A stretch of DNA of 64,000 nt from Sphingobium psychrophilum (GCF_012927105.1 NZ_JABBFV010000004.1:186001-250000); one strand, 5' to 3'. Positions 37,459-46,379 are shown, numbered from the stretch's first letter. Notes: generated by a model from the letters alone, not told the origin. A program made the numbers and translations.

Positions 37459-37803
37459 ATGGCCGACGAATCCAAACCCGTCTATCTCCGCCTGCGTGAG
37501 ATCATCGCCGCTTCCATATTGGATGGGGAATTTTCCGATGGCGACCTGCTGCCATCGGTGCGCGCTTTCGCCGCGACGCAAGGCGCGAACCCGCTGACCG
37601 TGGCCAAGGCTTATCAAAGCTTTCAGGATGACGGGCTGGTGGTCGTAAAGCGCGGCGTCGGCATGTTCGTCGCCGACGGCGCGACCCGCCGCCTGCGCGA
37701 AGCCGAACGCGAACGCTTTCTCGACAGCGTCTGGCCCCCGGTCGCGGCGCAAATCAAGCGGCTGGGAATCCGGCTGGACGATCTGGATCTGGCGAAGGCC
37801 TGA
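37459..37803 (+). CDS. GntR-type transcriptional regulator (YtrA-like, short)
   Basis: A 114-residue DNA-binding protein. The winged helix covers most of it: YLRLREIIAASILDGEFSDG, LLPSVRAFAATQGANPLTVA and KAYQSFQDDGLVVVKRGVGMFV, as in GntR/YtrA proteins. Only about 40 residues follow the helix, so there is no ligand-binding domain of the FadR or HutC type. YtrA regulators usually precede an ABC transporter operon, but here the next gene is convergent PrsT after a repeat, so the target is elsewhere. Start at 37459, MADESKPVYL. Confidence 0.88.
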   Translation: MADESKPVYLRLREIIAASILDGEFSDGDLLPSVRAFAATQGANPLTVAKAYQSFQDDGLVVVKRGVGMFVADGATRRLREAERERFLDSVWPPVAAQIKRLGIRLDDLDLAKA

Positions 37804-37820
37804 CACTCATTCGGTTTGCC

Positions 37821-37886
37821 GTGTTCCCGCGCAGGCGGGAACCCAGTCCGACGTTTTGAACTGGGCTCCCGCCTATGCAGGAGCAC
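37821..37886. repeat. Dispersed palindromic hairpin repeat
   Basis: Arms GTGTTCCCGCGCAGGCGGGA... (37821-37847) and ...GGGCTCCCGCCTATGCAGGA (ending 37886) are inverted around ACCCAGTCCGACG; internal small stems also occur. It lies between convergent gntR-like and prsT genes. Confidence 0.75.
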
Positions 37887-37897
37887 GCGGCCCCAGA

Positions 37898-39937
37898 CTA
37901 CAGCGCCGCCAGTGCGTCCAAAGCATCCTGCCGCCCTGCAAAACCCCGCACCGCCGCGGCCCGGCCCAGCGCCAGCTTCGCTTCCCCCTTGCGCCCCGCA
38001 GCGGCATAGGCCTGCCCCAGATGCATCTGGAACGCAGGCGCTTGCGGTGCCAGCGCCACCGCCTTTTCCAGCAAATCGACCGCGACCGGCCCCTTCTCGC
38101 CGGTCTTCATCAACACCCAGCCGAACATGTCGGCGGTCAGCGGATTGCCCGGCATCAACCGATAGCCATGCGCCGCATAGGCCCGCGCACTCGCGCGATC
38201 CCCACTCTCCAGCGCCGCGCGGGCCATATCCGCCATCAGCACCGCGTCATTCTCCCCGATCTGCGCCTGCACCGCGCGCAGCATCCGCAATGCGCCACGC
38301 CAGTCTTGCGCCTGCATCGCGATGCCTGCGGCCAGCCGCTGCGCCTCCACATCATTGGGATTTTGCGTCAGGAACAGTTGCACGATCTGCGCCCCGCGCG
38401 CGGGGTTCCCGACCCGGCCCCACGCCGCCGCCAGCCGCAACGCCACGTCGCGATCGAAGCGGATATTGGCCGCTGCCTCATAGGCGCGCACCCCCTCCTG
38501 CGTCGCGCCGTCCGCGCCCAGCGTATCGCCCAGAATCAGCCAGGCATCGGGCGCGCCCGGATTGGCCCGGCTCAGCAGACGCGCCCGCGCCACCGCCTCC
38601 CCGGTCCGCCCGGTGCTGAGCAGCGCGCGAATATAGGGCACATTGTCGCGCGCAGTCGCGGCGCTAGCCGGCGCTGGCCCGTTCGCCAGCCCGCCGTCCG
38701 CTGCGCTGGCGAAGGCATCCGCCGACGCCCGCACAGGCCAGGCGGCCCGTGCCAGCATGTCGTCCGCCATCGCCCGGTTGCCCATCGCTTCCTGCGCGCG
38801 CGCGGCGAGCGTCAGCACATAGGGATCGGCGTCACGCTGGGCCACCATCGGTGCCAGGGTGGAGGCGGCGGACGCAAAGTCGCCATTACTATGATAAGCC
38901 CGCGCCAGCAACGTGCGCGCGGTGCGATTCTCCGGCTGCGCCGCGACCAGCGGGCCAAGCGCGTCGGCAGCGAGAACCGGATTGCCATCCTGCAATTGCA
39001 GCACGCCGCGCAGCAACCGGGTCGCTGGCTCCCCGTCCAGCCGCCCCTGCGTCCGGCCCAGCAGCGTGCGCGCCAGATCGCCCTGCCCGGCGCGCGCCGC
39101 CATCACCGCCTGCATCATCCAGGCGCGCGGGTTGGACGGATCGATCGCGATCAGGCGACGGGTCAGGCTCAGCATCGCGCTCGCCTGCCCCGCATCCGCC
39201 AGCGTCGCGGCATATTGCTCCAGCGTCGGCACCGAATCGGGATTGGCCGCCAGCGCCCGTTCGAACCAGGGCAGCGAGGCCATGAGGCCATATTGGGTGC
39301 GCACCAGTTCGCCGCGCAAGGTCAGCGCCTTCGCATCGGTCGGGGCCAGCGCCACCGCCCGGTCGGCCGCGGCGATCGCCCCGGCCTGATCCCCGGACAG
39401 GATGCGCAGGCGGCCCAATTCGACCCAATTGGCCGGATCGCCTGGCGCAGCCTTCAGCGCGCGGTCCAGCGCCGCGCGCGCGCTAGTCATGTCTCCCTGC
39501 GCCAATGCGGCACGCGCCACGACCCGCGCGGCCGGCACCGCGGCATCAGTCGGCAGATCGGCCGCCTGCGCTTCCCGTAGCGCGCCGTCCAGATCGGCCT
39601 GCAACAACAGCGCCTGCGCGATCACGGCGCGCGTCTGCGCCGGTGGCGCGCCCAGCGCCCGCGCGCGTTGCACCGCCGCCTGCGCGCCCACGCCATCGCC
39701 CAGTTCGGCGAGCGCCCGCGCCTGCGCCTCATGCGCCACCGCCGATCGCGGCGCGCCCTTGATCGCGTTCATCAACTCGATCCGCGCGGTGCGCGCGTCG
39801 CCCTTGTCGAGCGCGGCCAGTCCGCGCGTCAGGGCGGCGCTGCCGTCGCGTTCATGCGCGCGCCATTGCCACAGGCCTACGCCTGCAAGCAGCAGCAGGA
39901 CCAACAGGGCCAGGATGATCAGGCGGGACCGGCGCAT
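37898..39937 (-). CDS. prsT: PEP-CTERM system TPR-repeat protein PrsT-like
   Basis: A 679-residue protein with one N-terminal membrane anchor (LIILALLVLLLLAGVGLWQW) and then a long series of TPR-like helix pairs (for example ALTRGLAALDKGDARTARIE, LGRLRILSGDQAGAIAAADRA, YAATLADAGQASAMLSLT). It fits PrsT of the PEP-CTERM/XrtA exopolysaccharide gene set in order and length. The frame is open to 40447, but this overlaps prsR; the ATG at 39937 begins right before the anchor. It lies 5 bases downstream of the prsR stop. TPR proteins of this type are thought to support polysaccharide or protein sorting complexes. Confidence 0.86.
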   Translation of the reverse strand: MRRSRLIILALLVLLLLAGVGLWQWRAHERDGSAALTRGLAALDKGDARTARIELMNAIKGAPRSAVAHEAQARALAELGDGVGAQAAVQRARALGAPPAQTRAVIAQALLLQADLDGALREAQAADLPTDAAVPAARVVARAALAQGDMTSARAALDRALKAAPGDPANWVELGRLRILSGDQAGAIAAADRAVALAPTDAKALTLRGELVRTQYGLMASLPWFERALAANPDSVPTLEQYAATLADAGQASAMLSLTRRLIAIDPSNPRAWMMQAVMAARAGQGDLARTLLGRTQGRLDGEPATRLLRGVLQLQDGNPVLAADALGPLVAAQPENRTARTLLARAYHSNGDFASAASTLAPMVAQRDADPYVLTLAARAQEAMGNRAMADDMLARAAWPVRASADAFASAADGGLANGPAPASAATARDNVPYIRALLSTGRTGEAVARARLLSRANPGAPDAWLILGDTLGADGATQEGVRAYEAAANIRFDRDVALRLAAAWGRVGNPARGAQIVQLFLTQNPNDVEAQRLAAGIAMQAQDWRGALRMLRAVQAQIGENDAVLMADMARAALESGDRASARAYAAHGYRLMPGNPLTADMFGWVLMKTGEKGPVAVDLLEKAVALAPQAPAFQMHLGQAYAAAGRKGEAKLALGRAAAVRGFAGRQDALDALAAL

Positions 39938-39942
39938 TGCGA

Positions 39943-41307
39943 TCAACCCTGCATCTGATATTGTTTGAGCAGATCGTAGAGCGTCGGCCGGCTGATCCCC
40001 AGCATCTTGGCCGCGCCGGAGATATTGCCGTCGGTCCGGGCGATGGCGCGACGGATGGCGCGGCGATCGGCCATTTCGCGCGCCGCCTTCAGGTTGACGA
40101 GGTCGCCGCCCTCGGCCCGCGCATCGCCCAGGTCGAGGTCGGCGGCGGTGATCATCTTGCCATCGGCCATGATGACCGCACGCTTCATACGGTTTTCCAG
40201 TTCGCGCACATTGCCGGGCCAGCCCCACGCATCCAGCGCCGCTAACGCATCGGGCGCCAGTCCCTTGACCTGCGGGTTCATGTCCCGCGCGAAGCGAGTG
40301 AGGAAATGGCGCGCCAGCAGCGCCGGGTCGCCCGCCCGGTCCTTCAGAGCAGGGATGCGCACGACGATTTCGGCCAGGCGATAGAATAGATCCTCGCGGA
40401 ACGTGCCCGCCGCAATCATCTGCTCCAGATTCTGATGGGTCGCGCACACGATGCGGGTATCGACCGCGATCGGCTGACGCCCGCCGATCCGTTCGATCAC
40501 CCGCTCCTGTAGGAAACGCAGCAGCTTGACCTGCAACGCCAGCGGAATGTCACCCACTTCGTCCAAAAACAATGTGCCGCCCTGCGCCTGCTCGATCTTG
40601 CCGGGCGTCGTCTTGATCGCACCGGTGAAGGCGCCCTTTTCATGGCCGAATAGTTCGGATTCCAGCAGCGTCTCGGGAATAGCCGCGCAATTGATCGCCA
40701 CGAACGCCCCGCCCCGCCGCGGGCTGGCGTCATGCAGGCCCTGCGCCAGCAACTCCTTGCCGGTCCCGCTCGCACCCAGCAACAGCACCGACACCTGCGC
40801 AGCGGCAACCCGCTCGATCGTCCGGGCCACCTTCATCATCTCCGGCGCGCCGGAAATGAGGCGGCCCAGCACCCTCCCGTCCTCCGGCGCAGTTTCGGCC
40901 AGCCGTGCATTCTCCCGCTCCAGCGCATGAACGTGGAAGGCGCGGCGGACGATCAGGCCCAGTTCGTCGATATCGACCGGCTTCTGGTAGAAATCATAAG
41001 CGCCGCCGGAAATCGCATCCAGTGCGCTTTCGCGCGCGCCATGGCCGGACGCGACAATGATCTTCGTGTCCGGCTTGATCTTCAGCATCTCGGCCAGCGT
41101 CGCAAAGCCTTCGCTGGTGCCGTCCGGGTCTGGCGGCAGGCCCAGGTCCAGCGTCACCACATCGGGCGTTTCCGCCCGCAACATCTCGATCGCTTCCTGT
41201 CGGTCGCCCGCGATGAACAGCTGATAATCCTCATAGGCCCAGCGGAGTTGCCGCTGGAGGCCCGGATCATCCTCGACGATCAGCAATTTGGGACGGGTGT
41301 CGCTCAT
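39943..41307 (-). CDS. prsR: PEP-CTERM box response regulator PrsR, sigma-54 activator
   Basis: A 454-residue NtrC-type activator. Receiver domain with Asp in VVTLDLGLPPDP (about residue 53) and YQKPVD; central AAA domain with Walker A GASGTGKELLA, the sigma-54 contact GAFTGA, Walker B region LFLDEVGDIPL; C-terminal helix-turn-helix NISGAAKMLGISRPTLYDLL. It thus activates sigma-54 promoters, which in this family are those of PEP-CTERM protein and exopolysaccharide genes. It starts on the ATG at 41307, overlapping the prsK stop by one base (TGATG), so the two are co-translated. Confidence 0.94.
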   Translation of the reverse strand: MSDTRPKLLIVEDDPGLQRQLRWAYEDYQLFIAGDRQEAIEMLRAETPDVVTLDLGLPPDPDGTSEGFATLAEMLKIKPDTKIIVASGHGARESALDAISGGAYDFYQKPVDIDELGLIVRRAFHVHALERENARLAETAPEDGRVLGRLISGAPEMMKVARTIERVAAAQVSVLLLGASGTGKELLAQGLHDASPRRGGAFVAINCAAIPETLLESELFGHEKGAFTGAIKTTPGKIEQAQGGTLFLDEVGDIPLALQVKLLRFLQERVIERIGGRQPIAVDTRIVCATHQNLEQMIAAGTFREDLFYRLAEIVVRIPALKDRAGDPALLARHFLTRFARDMNPQVKGLAPDALAALDAWGWPGNVRELENRMKRAVIMADGKMITAADLDLGDARAEGGDLVNLKAAREMADRRAIRRAIARTDGNISGAAKMLGISRPTLYDLLKQYQMQG

Positions 41308-43379
41308 CAGGCGGCCTTCTCTTGTCTATCTGTCCGGGGCGCCAGCGGCAGGCGCAGCGTGAAACGGCTGCCCGCGCCGGGCTTGCTCTCGACCTCGATC
41401 CGCCCGCCCATGGCCTGCGCCAGGCTGCGGGCCTCGAACGCGCCCAGGCCAAAACCCGCCGCCTTGCTGGACGAAAAGGGCTTGAACAGGTCGCGGCGGA
41501 CATATTCGGCGCTCATGCCCCTGCCGCGATCGATGATCTCCACCACCGCCTCGCCGCCGTCAGAGGACAGGCGCAACTCGACCGGACTGTCGGGCGCGCT
41601 GGCGTCGATCGCATTTTGCAGCAAATGGGTGACGATCTGCTCCACCCGCGCCGGATCGGCCAGCGCCATGGGCGCGTCACCCGCGACATGGACCGGATGC
41701 AGGCGCGCGCGGGTGCGGGCGACCTGCTGCAACAGGTCGATTAGCGCCATCGGCCGCGGCTCTTCCGCCCGCCCCTTATTATGCTGCGACAACCGGGCGA
41801 GCATATCGTTCATCTTGCCCACCGATTCCTTGAGCGTCAGCACCATGTCGGCGCGGAAATCGGGGTTGTCGGCATGGCGCTCGGCGTTGCGCGACAGCAG
41901 CGACAACTGGCTGACCAGATTCTTGACGTCATGAATGATGAAGGCAAAGCGGCGGTTGAATTCCTCGAACCGCTGCGCGTCGTCCAGCGCCTGCTGGCCC
42001 TGCGCCTCGCTGATATGGGTCGCTGCCTGCCGCCCGGCGGCGCGCAGCATGTCGAAATCCTCCCAGTCCAGCCGCCGGTCGATCGGCGGGCGCGCCAGCA
42101 GCAGCGCGCCGATCAGCCGGCCATAATGGATCAGCGGCACCAACGCCCATGCGCGGCGATCCTGCGTCATCCAGGCGGGCAGGTCCAGCGCGCCGTCCCC
42201 GGTCTTCAGCCGCGCCAGATCGACGATCCAGCCGCTCTTCTCGATTTGCAGCACCGTGGCCGGCGCGACCGCATCCACGTCGCTCAGGTCGCCGGTCCAG
42301 TTCCAATGCGTCTCGAACGACAGCGCATCCCGTTCGTCGCGCAGCAGCAGCATGGCGGCGGGCGAATCGGTGATGTCGGCCATCGCCTTGGCCACCCGCT
42401 CGCCCAGCGGCGCGGCGTCTTCGCCGGGCCGTCCGATCGTGTCGCCAAAGCGCATCCATTCGGTGCGATAATCATAGCGATGCTGGAAGAAATGCTTGGC
42501 GACCTGCACCTTCCACAGCGCCCGCACCTGCGGCGATGGCAGCAGCACCAGCGCGGTGACGGCGGTGAAGAACACCGCGCCGATCTCCACCACCCGCGCA
42601 TAGGGACCGGCAATCAGTTCGATCAGCACCGCAGCGGCAGTCAGCACCGCGACATAGAGTCCCACCGCAACGATCGAGAGCGACTGGAAGGTGATGGCGC
42701 GCGACAATTGCAAACGCCCCGCCATCCCCTTGCGCATGCCCACCGCGATCACCGGCGCGATCAGCGCCATCAGCAGGCCGCGCAACGCATAAAGTTCACT
42801 CACCCGGTCCGACGCGAAATAGCAGATCACATAGAGGTTGAGGTCATAGGTCCACATAGCCGCCAGTGCGCCCAGCAGCAGCGCCACCCCGCCCCGCTCG
42901 CGCGACGGCCAGGCGGTGTAGAGATGATGGACCAGCAGCAAACTGCCGATCGCGGTCATCATCCGCAGGATCAGCGAGCAGGTGACGAGCGCGCGATGCA
43001 GGTCGCTGGCCGGCACCATCTGCCGCCAGGCCAGGTCGGTGAAGGTCTGGAGCAGGATCAGCCCGGCGACCGCTGCATAGACGGCGCAGATCGCCACGGT
43101 CGGCCCCGCGCGCCCCACCGGCCCGCGCCGCAGCATGACGAACATCGCCAGCAGCCAGGCGGCGTTGCGGATGCTTTCGCCGATCCCCGACAACGGCTTC
43201 GACACCCCGCCGAACGACACATAGAGCGCCCAGCAGGATGTCATCAACAGCGCGGCCGACAGCAGGCGCGGCTCTGGCGCCTCGTCGCGGCGGCGCAACA
43301 GGAAAATGCCCAGCGCCGCGAACAGCACCGCGGCGAGCGCATGCCCCCAGTCGCCGACAAATTGCAGGAGCGCGCCCAT
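41307..43379 (-). CDS. prsK: PEP-CTERM system histidine kinase PrsK
   Basis: A 690-residue inner-membrane kinase with about seven to eight helices in the first 290 residues, a GAF-like region (about 310-440), and the kinase core: FIIHDVKNLVSQLSLLSRNAE contains the phosphoacceptor histidine, NAIDASAPDSP the N box, DRGRGMS the G1 box and GFGLGAFEAR the G2 box. The GAF-plus-PrsK-type H box and gene order match the PrsK family. It should phosphorylate PrsR, encoded right after it. The preceding gene is the glycosyltransferase gene, 13 bases away. Confidence 0.93.
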   Translation of the reverse strand: MGALLQFVGDWGHALAAVLFAALGIFLLRRRDEAPEPRLLSAALLMTSCWALYVSFGGVSKPLSGIGESIRNAAWLLAMFVMLRRGPVGRAGPTVAICAVYAAVAGLILLQTFTDLAWRQMVPASDLHRALVTCSLILRMMTAIGSLLLVHHLYTAWPSRERGGVALLLGALAAMWTYDLNLYVICYFASDRVSELYALRGLLMALIAPVIAVGMRKGMAGRLQLSRAITFQSLSIVAVGLYVAVLTAAAVLIELIAGPYARVVEIGAVFFTAVTALVLLPSPQVRALWKVQVAKHFFQHRYDYRTEWMRFGDTIGRPGEDAAPLGERVAKAMADITDSPAAMLLLRDERDALSFETHWNWTGDLSDVDAVAPATVLQIEKSGWIVDLARLKTGDGALDLPAWMTQDRRAWALVPLIHYGRLIGALLLARPPIDRRLDWEDFDMLRAAGRQAATHISEAQGQQALDDAQRFEEFNRRFAFIIHDVKNLVSQLSLLSRNAERHADNPDFRADMVLTLKESVGKMNDMLARLSQHNKGRAEEPRPMALIDLLQQVARTRARLHPVHVAGDAPMALADPARVEQIVTHLLQNAIDASAPDSPVELRLSSDGGEAVVEIIDRGRGMSAEYVRRDLFKPFSSSKAAGFGLGAFEARSLAQAMGGRIEVESKPGAGSRFTLRLPLAPRTDRQEKAA

Positions 43380-43392
43380 GCCCGCTATCGCC

Positions 43393-44781
43393 TCAGCGCG
43401 CGCCGTCGGGCCACAGCACGACCCGCAACGTCTGGATCAGGATCAACAGGTCCAGAAAGGGCGTGTAATTCTTGGCGTAGTATAGATCATATTCCAGCTT
43501 GTGCCGGCTATCCTCGATCGACGCGCCATAGGGATAGTTGATCTGCGCCCAGCCGGTGATCCCGGGCTTTACCATATGCCGCTCGGCATAATAGCGCAGA
43601 TGCTGCTCCAGATCCTCGACGAACTGGCGCCGTTCGGGGCGCGGACCGACGAAGCTCATTTCGCCCTTCAACACCGTCCAGGTCTGCGGCAGTTCATCGA
43701 TCCGCAGCTTGCGCAGCCAATAGCCCAGGCGCGTGATACGCGGATCGTCCTTTTCCGCCCATTGCGCCTTGCCGTTGACTTCCGCGTCCAGCCGCATGGT
43801 GCGCAGCTTCACGATCCAGAATTCCTGGCCGAAAAGGCCAACGCGCTGCTGGCGATAGAAGGCCGGCCCCTTGCTGTCCATCTTCACCAAAATCGCGGCG
43901 AGCAGGATGATCGGACCGGTCAGCGCCAGCAATATCGCGCTGGCGATGATGTCGAACAGGCGTTTTGCAAAACTCGATATGCGGCGACCGGCGGAAAAGC
44001 CGTCTGAAAAAATCAACCAACTGGGATTGACGCTGGCCAGGTCGACGCGCCCCGTCTCGCGCTCCAGAAAGCTGGACAGGTCGTTGACATGCACGCCGGT
44101 CGTCTTAATCCGCAGCAGGTCGGACATGGGGATGGCGTTGCGCCGCTCCTCCAGCGCCAGCACGACTTCGCTGGCGTTCAGCCGCACCACGAAATCGGAC
44201 AGGTTGAAAATGGCGTCGCGGTTGATCGCTTCGGGGATCACCTGCGGCCCGTCATTCATGGCGATGAAGCCCACCACCAGGAAACCCGCGCCGCGCTTCT
44301 GCTCCAGATCCTTGATCCGGTTGGCGCGATTACCCGCGCCCAGGATGACCAGCCGCCGTTTGAACGCTTCACCGCCCAGCATCGACCCTAGCAACAACCG
44401 CACCGCCACCAGCAAGGCCATGGCCAGGCCCATGGCGTAGAGCGAATTGGACCGCCACAGCGTCATACCGGGCATCAGGAAATAGATCACCGACAGGAAG
44501 ATCACGCCCAGCGACACCGCCACCAGCAGCCGCGCGAAGGCGAAACGAATCGATTGCAGCGATTCGACGCCATATACGCCGACCGCGATCATCCCGGTCT
44601 GGATCGCGAAGGCGAAGCTGAGCAGCGGCCCCATCCGCGTCATCACATGATCGACATCCATGCCGATCTGCCGCGCCCGCAATATCCAGCCGCCTTCGGC
44701 CGCGCACAGCAGCAGCACGAAATCGAGCAGCCCCAGCAACAGCACCGCATGCGGTACATAATGTTTGAACAGCCTGATCAT
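43393..44781 (-). CDS. Exopolysaccharide undecaprenyl-phosphate glycosylphosphotransferase (PEP-CTERM type)
   Basis: A 462-residue membrane enzyme that starts repeat-unit synthesis by moving a sugar phosphate to undecaprenyl phosphate. It has four to five N-terminal helices (MIRLFKHYVPHAVLLLGLLD onward), a central CoA-binding-like domain and the C-terminal transferase domain with KRLFDIIASAILLALTGP, FYRQQRVGLFGQ, LRKLRIDELPQTW, SFVGPRPERR and MVKPGITGWAQINY. It belongs to the XrtA/PEP-CTERM linked subgroup (TIGR03013 type). Start at the ATG at 44781; the frame continues to 44892. It leads the unit with prsK, prsR and prsT. Confidence 0.9.
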   Translation of the reverse strand: MIRLFKHYVPHAVLLLGLLDFVLLLCAAEGGWILRARQIGMDVDHVMTRMGPLLSFAFAIQTGMIAVGVYGVESLQSIRFAFARLLVAVSLGVIFLSVIYFLMPGMTLWRSNSLYAMGLAMALLVAVRLLLGSMLGGEAFKRRLVILGAGNRANRIKDLEQKRGAGFLVVGFIAMNDGPQVIPEAINRDAIFNLSDFVVRLNASEVVLALEERRNAIPMSDLLRIKTTGVHVNDLSSFLERETGRVDLASVNPSWLIFSDGFSAGRRISSFAKRLFDIIASAILLALTGPIILLAAILVKMDSKGPAFYRQQRVGLFGQEFWIVKLRTMRLDAEVNGKAQWAEKDDPRITRLGYWLRKLRIDELPQTWTVLKGEMSFVGPRPERRQFVEDLEQHLRYYAERHMVKPGITGWAQINYPYGASIEDSRHKLEYDLYYAKNYTPFLDLLILIQTLRVVLWPDGAR

Positions 44782-45115
44782 CGTCGCGCATATCCTGCTG
44801 GCCGCCATGATGGCGCGCCTTCCGGGTTCGGAGTTTCTTACAATGGCTGTAAGATAATCCGACAGTGCGCGCACCCTGCCGGAAAATGGCAAAGAAATGC
44901 TGAATATCGGTCCAACCTTTTATCGGGTTAGGACCGGGGACCGGGTCGCAACCGCTTTGCGGCGCAAGTTGATTATGGCGGTTAACGATGAGCCAAACCG
45001 CTTCCTGCCCAATCGCATGGCACCAGCATCTAATGGTGCGCAACGATTCTGGGCCATGCCCCCGAATATGCGGCACCGCCTGGCCTAGACCGCGCCGAGG
45101 CTGGATGGACAGCGA
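44782..45115. other. Intergenic region with two inverted repeats before the glycosyltransferase gene
   Basis: A gene-free stretch of about 334 bases. It holds a perfect 6-base inverted repeat CTTACA / TGTAAG (44837-44853) and another, GCACCA / TGGTGC (45020-45039). These are candidate operators or hairpins for the minus-strand operon. A convincing sigma-54 site was not found by eye, and a possible 63-codon frame (44897-45088) has no support. Confidence 0.5.
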
Positions 45116-45379
45116 CTAATTATTATCGCGCAATGTGTCGGCTGCGTTCTTGGCGGCATCGCCCACGACGCGCGCGGCGTCATCCACCGTCCCGGCGGCG
45201 CGCGTGATCTTGTCGGCTTGGCGGTCTACCCGTCGTTCATTGGTCAGGTAAAAAAAGCCGATCGCCAGGATCAGCGCCAGCGCGACAAGAGCGAATACCA
45301 CGCCGCTGCCGCGCGACCGTTCGACAGTGGCTATAGGCGGTGGCCGGTCATCCTCGCGGCCGGAGGGTGCGTCACCCAT
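45116..45379 (-). CDS. Small single-span membrane protein in the stress locus
   Basis: An 87-residue protein: acidic N-terminus, one helix (GVVFALVALALILAIGFFYL), then a helical tail with DKITRAAGTVDDAARVVGDAAKNAADTL. The tail repeats AA-D/K motifs like those of small stress-linked membrane proteins. It is 52 bases downstream of the ecfG stop and is preceded by its own EcfG-type promoter (45404-45429), so it should be induced in the general stress response. Confidence 0.75.
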   Translation of the reverse strand: MGDAPSGREDDRPPPIATVERSRGSGVVFALVALALILAIGFFYLTNERRVDRQADKITRAAGTVDDAARVVGDAAKNAADTLRDNN

Positions 45380-45403
45380 AATCCGTCTCCTCTGTCCGCC
45401 AAC

Positions 45404-45429
45404 AACGGACGGGGCGACGCGATCGTTCC
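45404..45429 (-). promoter_or_regulatory. EcfG-type promoter for the small membrane protein
   Basis: Minus strand: GGAAC, 17 bases, CGTT (45429 down to 45404). It ends 25 bases before the ATG at 45379 and fits the consensus exactly with a 17-base spacer. Confidence 0.65.
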
Positions 45430-45431
45430 GG

Positions 45432-46136
45432 TTATTTATCCGTGCTGTCTATCGATCGTCCGCGGCTCAGGCGATCGACGTCCTCCATGATCTCATCGAG
45501 CACGGCGGTTTCGGTCGTTTCCTGGGTCCGGCGCGATGGCAGGTCTCCGCTCTCCAATATCTGTTCCAGCGCCGCGCGGCCGCGCGCGACCCGACTCTTG
45601 ATCGTACCGACCGCCACGCCGCAGATTTCCGCCGCTTCCTCATAGGCAAAACCGCCTGCCCCAACCAGGATCAGCGCCTCGCGCTGGGGCTGGGGCAATT
45701 GCAGCAAGGCACGCTGCATGTCGGACAATTCGACATGCTTGTCCTGCCCGGCCGGGGCCGCCAGGATGCGGTCCGCCGTCAGGTCGTCCCAATCGCCGCG
45801 GAAGCGCGAACGGCGCATCTGCGAAAGATAATGGTTGCGCAATATGATGAAGGTCCAGGCACGCATGTTCGTCCCGGCCTGGAAGCGATTACGCGCCGCC
45901 CAAGCCTTCAACAGCGTTTCCTGCACAAGATCATCGGCAAGATCGCGATTGCCCGACAACGACCGGCCAAAGGCGCGGAGGTGCGGAATGACAGCAGCCA
46001 GTTCGCGCTTGAAATCCGAATCGGATAGCGCGGCACGCTCCTCGATCCCGTTGATTTCGCCAACGTCATTATCCATGGGAACAACCCCCGTGCCCGAAAC
46101 CGCACTCGCCGCATGAACCGACGTCGTCAAAGCCAT
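45432..46136 (-). CDS. ecfG: General stress response ECF sigma factor EcfG
   Basis: An ECF sigma factor of up to 234 residues. Region 2 has LADDLVQETLLKAWAARNRF and MRAWTFIILRNHYLSQMRR; region 4 has LQLPQPQREALILVGAGGF and EEAAEICGVAVGTIKSRVARGRAALE. By context (nepR and phyR next to it) it is the EcfG that NepR holds inactive. The ATG at 46136 has GGAAG 5-6 bases upstream; one at 46076 is also possible and would remove a 20-residue extension. It is preceded by a mini-gene with a perfect EcfG promoter, suggesting autoregulation. It directs transcription from GGAAC-N16/17-CGTT promoters. Confidence 0.95.
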   Translation of the reverse strand: MALTTSVHAASAVSGTGVVPMDNDVGEINGIEERAALSDSDFKRELAAVIPHLRAFGRSLSGNRDLADDLVQETLLKAWAARNRFQAGTNMRAWTFIILRNHYLSQMRRSRFRGDWDDLTADRILAAPAGQDKHVELSDMQRALLQLPQPQREALILVGAGGFAYEEAAEICGVAVGTIKSRVARGRAALEQILESGDLPSRRTQETTETAVLDEIMEDVDRLSRGRSIDSTDK

Positions 46137-46193
46137 ATGAACTTCCGTACTCTAAACCGATCAGTGTCAAAGACCAAACTTTCCACATGCACC

Positions 46194-46325
46194 TTAACGC
46201 CAGATCACCAGCAACATGGCGATGACTGCCAGCGCTAGCGAAATCGCGAGCACATACCGCACCACATTGGGCGTGGCACCGGCGCGCGCATCATCGGTGG
46301 CGATATGCTGTTCCTGCTCGACCAT
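46194..46325 (-). CDS. 43-residue membrane mini-protein between phyR and ecfG
   Basis: Below the usual gene-finding length limit, but well supported. From the ATG at 46325 (GGGAG 7 bases upstream) it reads MVEQEQHIATDDARAGATPN, followed by a single helix (YVLAISLALAVIAMLLVIW) and a final R. The stop at 46194-46196 is 58 bases before the ecfG start. A perfect GGAAC-N16-CGTT promoter lies 30 bases upstream. The role is unknown; it may be part of the stress response or just ride on the ecfG transcript. Confidence 0.7.
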   Translation of the reverse strand: MVEQEQHIATDDARAGATPNVVRYVLAISLALAVIAMLLVIWR

Positions 46326-46354
46326 GACGGATCTCCCGATCGTTACGCATCATT

Positions 46355-46379
46355 AACGCAGCGCTCCGATCGGGGTTCC
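46355..46379 (-). promoter_or_regulatory. Perfect EcfG promoter in front of mini-gene and ecfG
   Basis: Minus strand: GGAAC (46379-46375), 16 bases, CGTT (46358-46355), exactly the EcfG consensus. It lies between the phyR stop and the mini-gene ATG, so ecfG is likely to be autoregulated. Confidence 0.8.

Noticed and set aside
41781..43541. 586-residue plus-strand frame over prsK
   Set aside because: An antisense shadow rich in R, H and Q without domain motifs; prsK on the other strand is a complete kinase.
44897..45088. 63-codon frame in the gap before the exopolysaccharide gene
   Set aside because: No RBS, no motif, and it overlaps the inverted repeats; amino acid usage is not convincing.
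46141..46200. GGAAA...CGGTT directly before ecfG
   Set aside because: The -35 is not GGAAC and the spacer is 20 bases; the perfect site further upstream explains ecfG expression.
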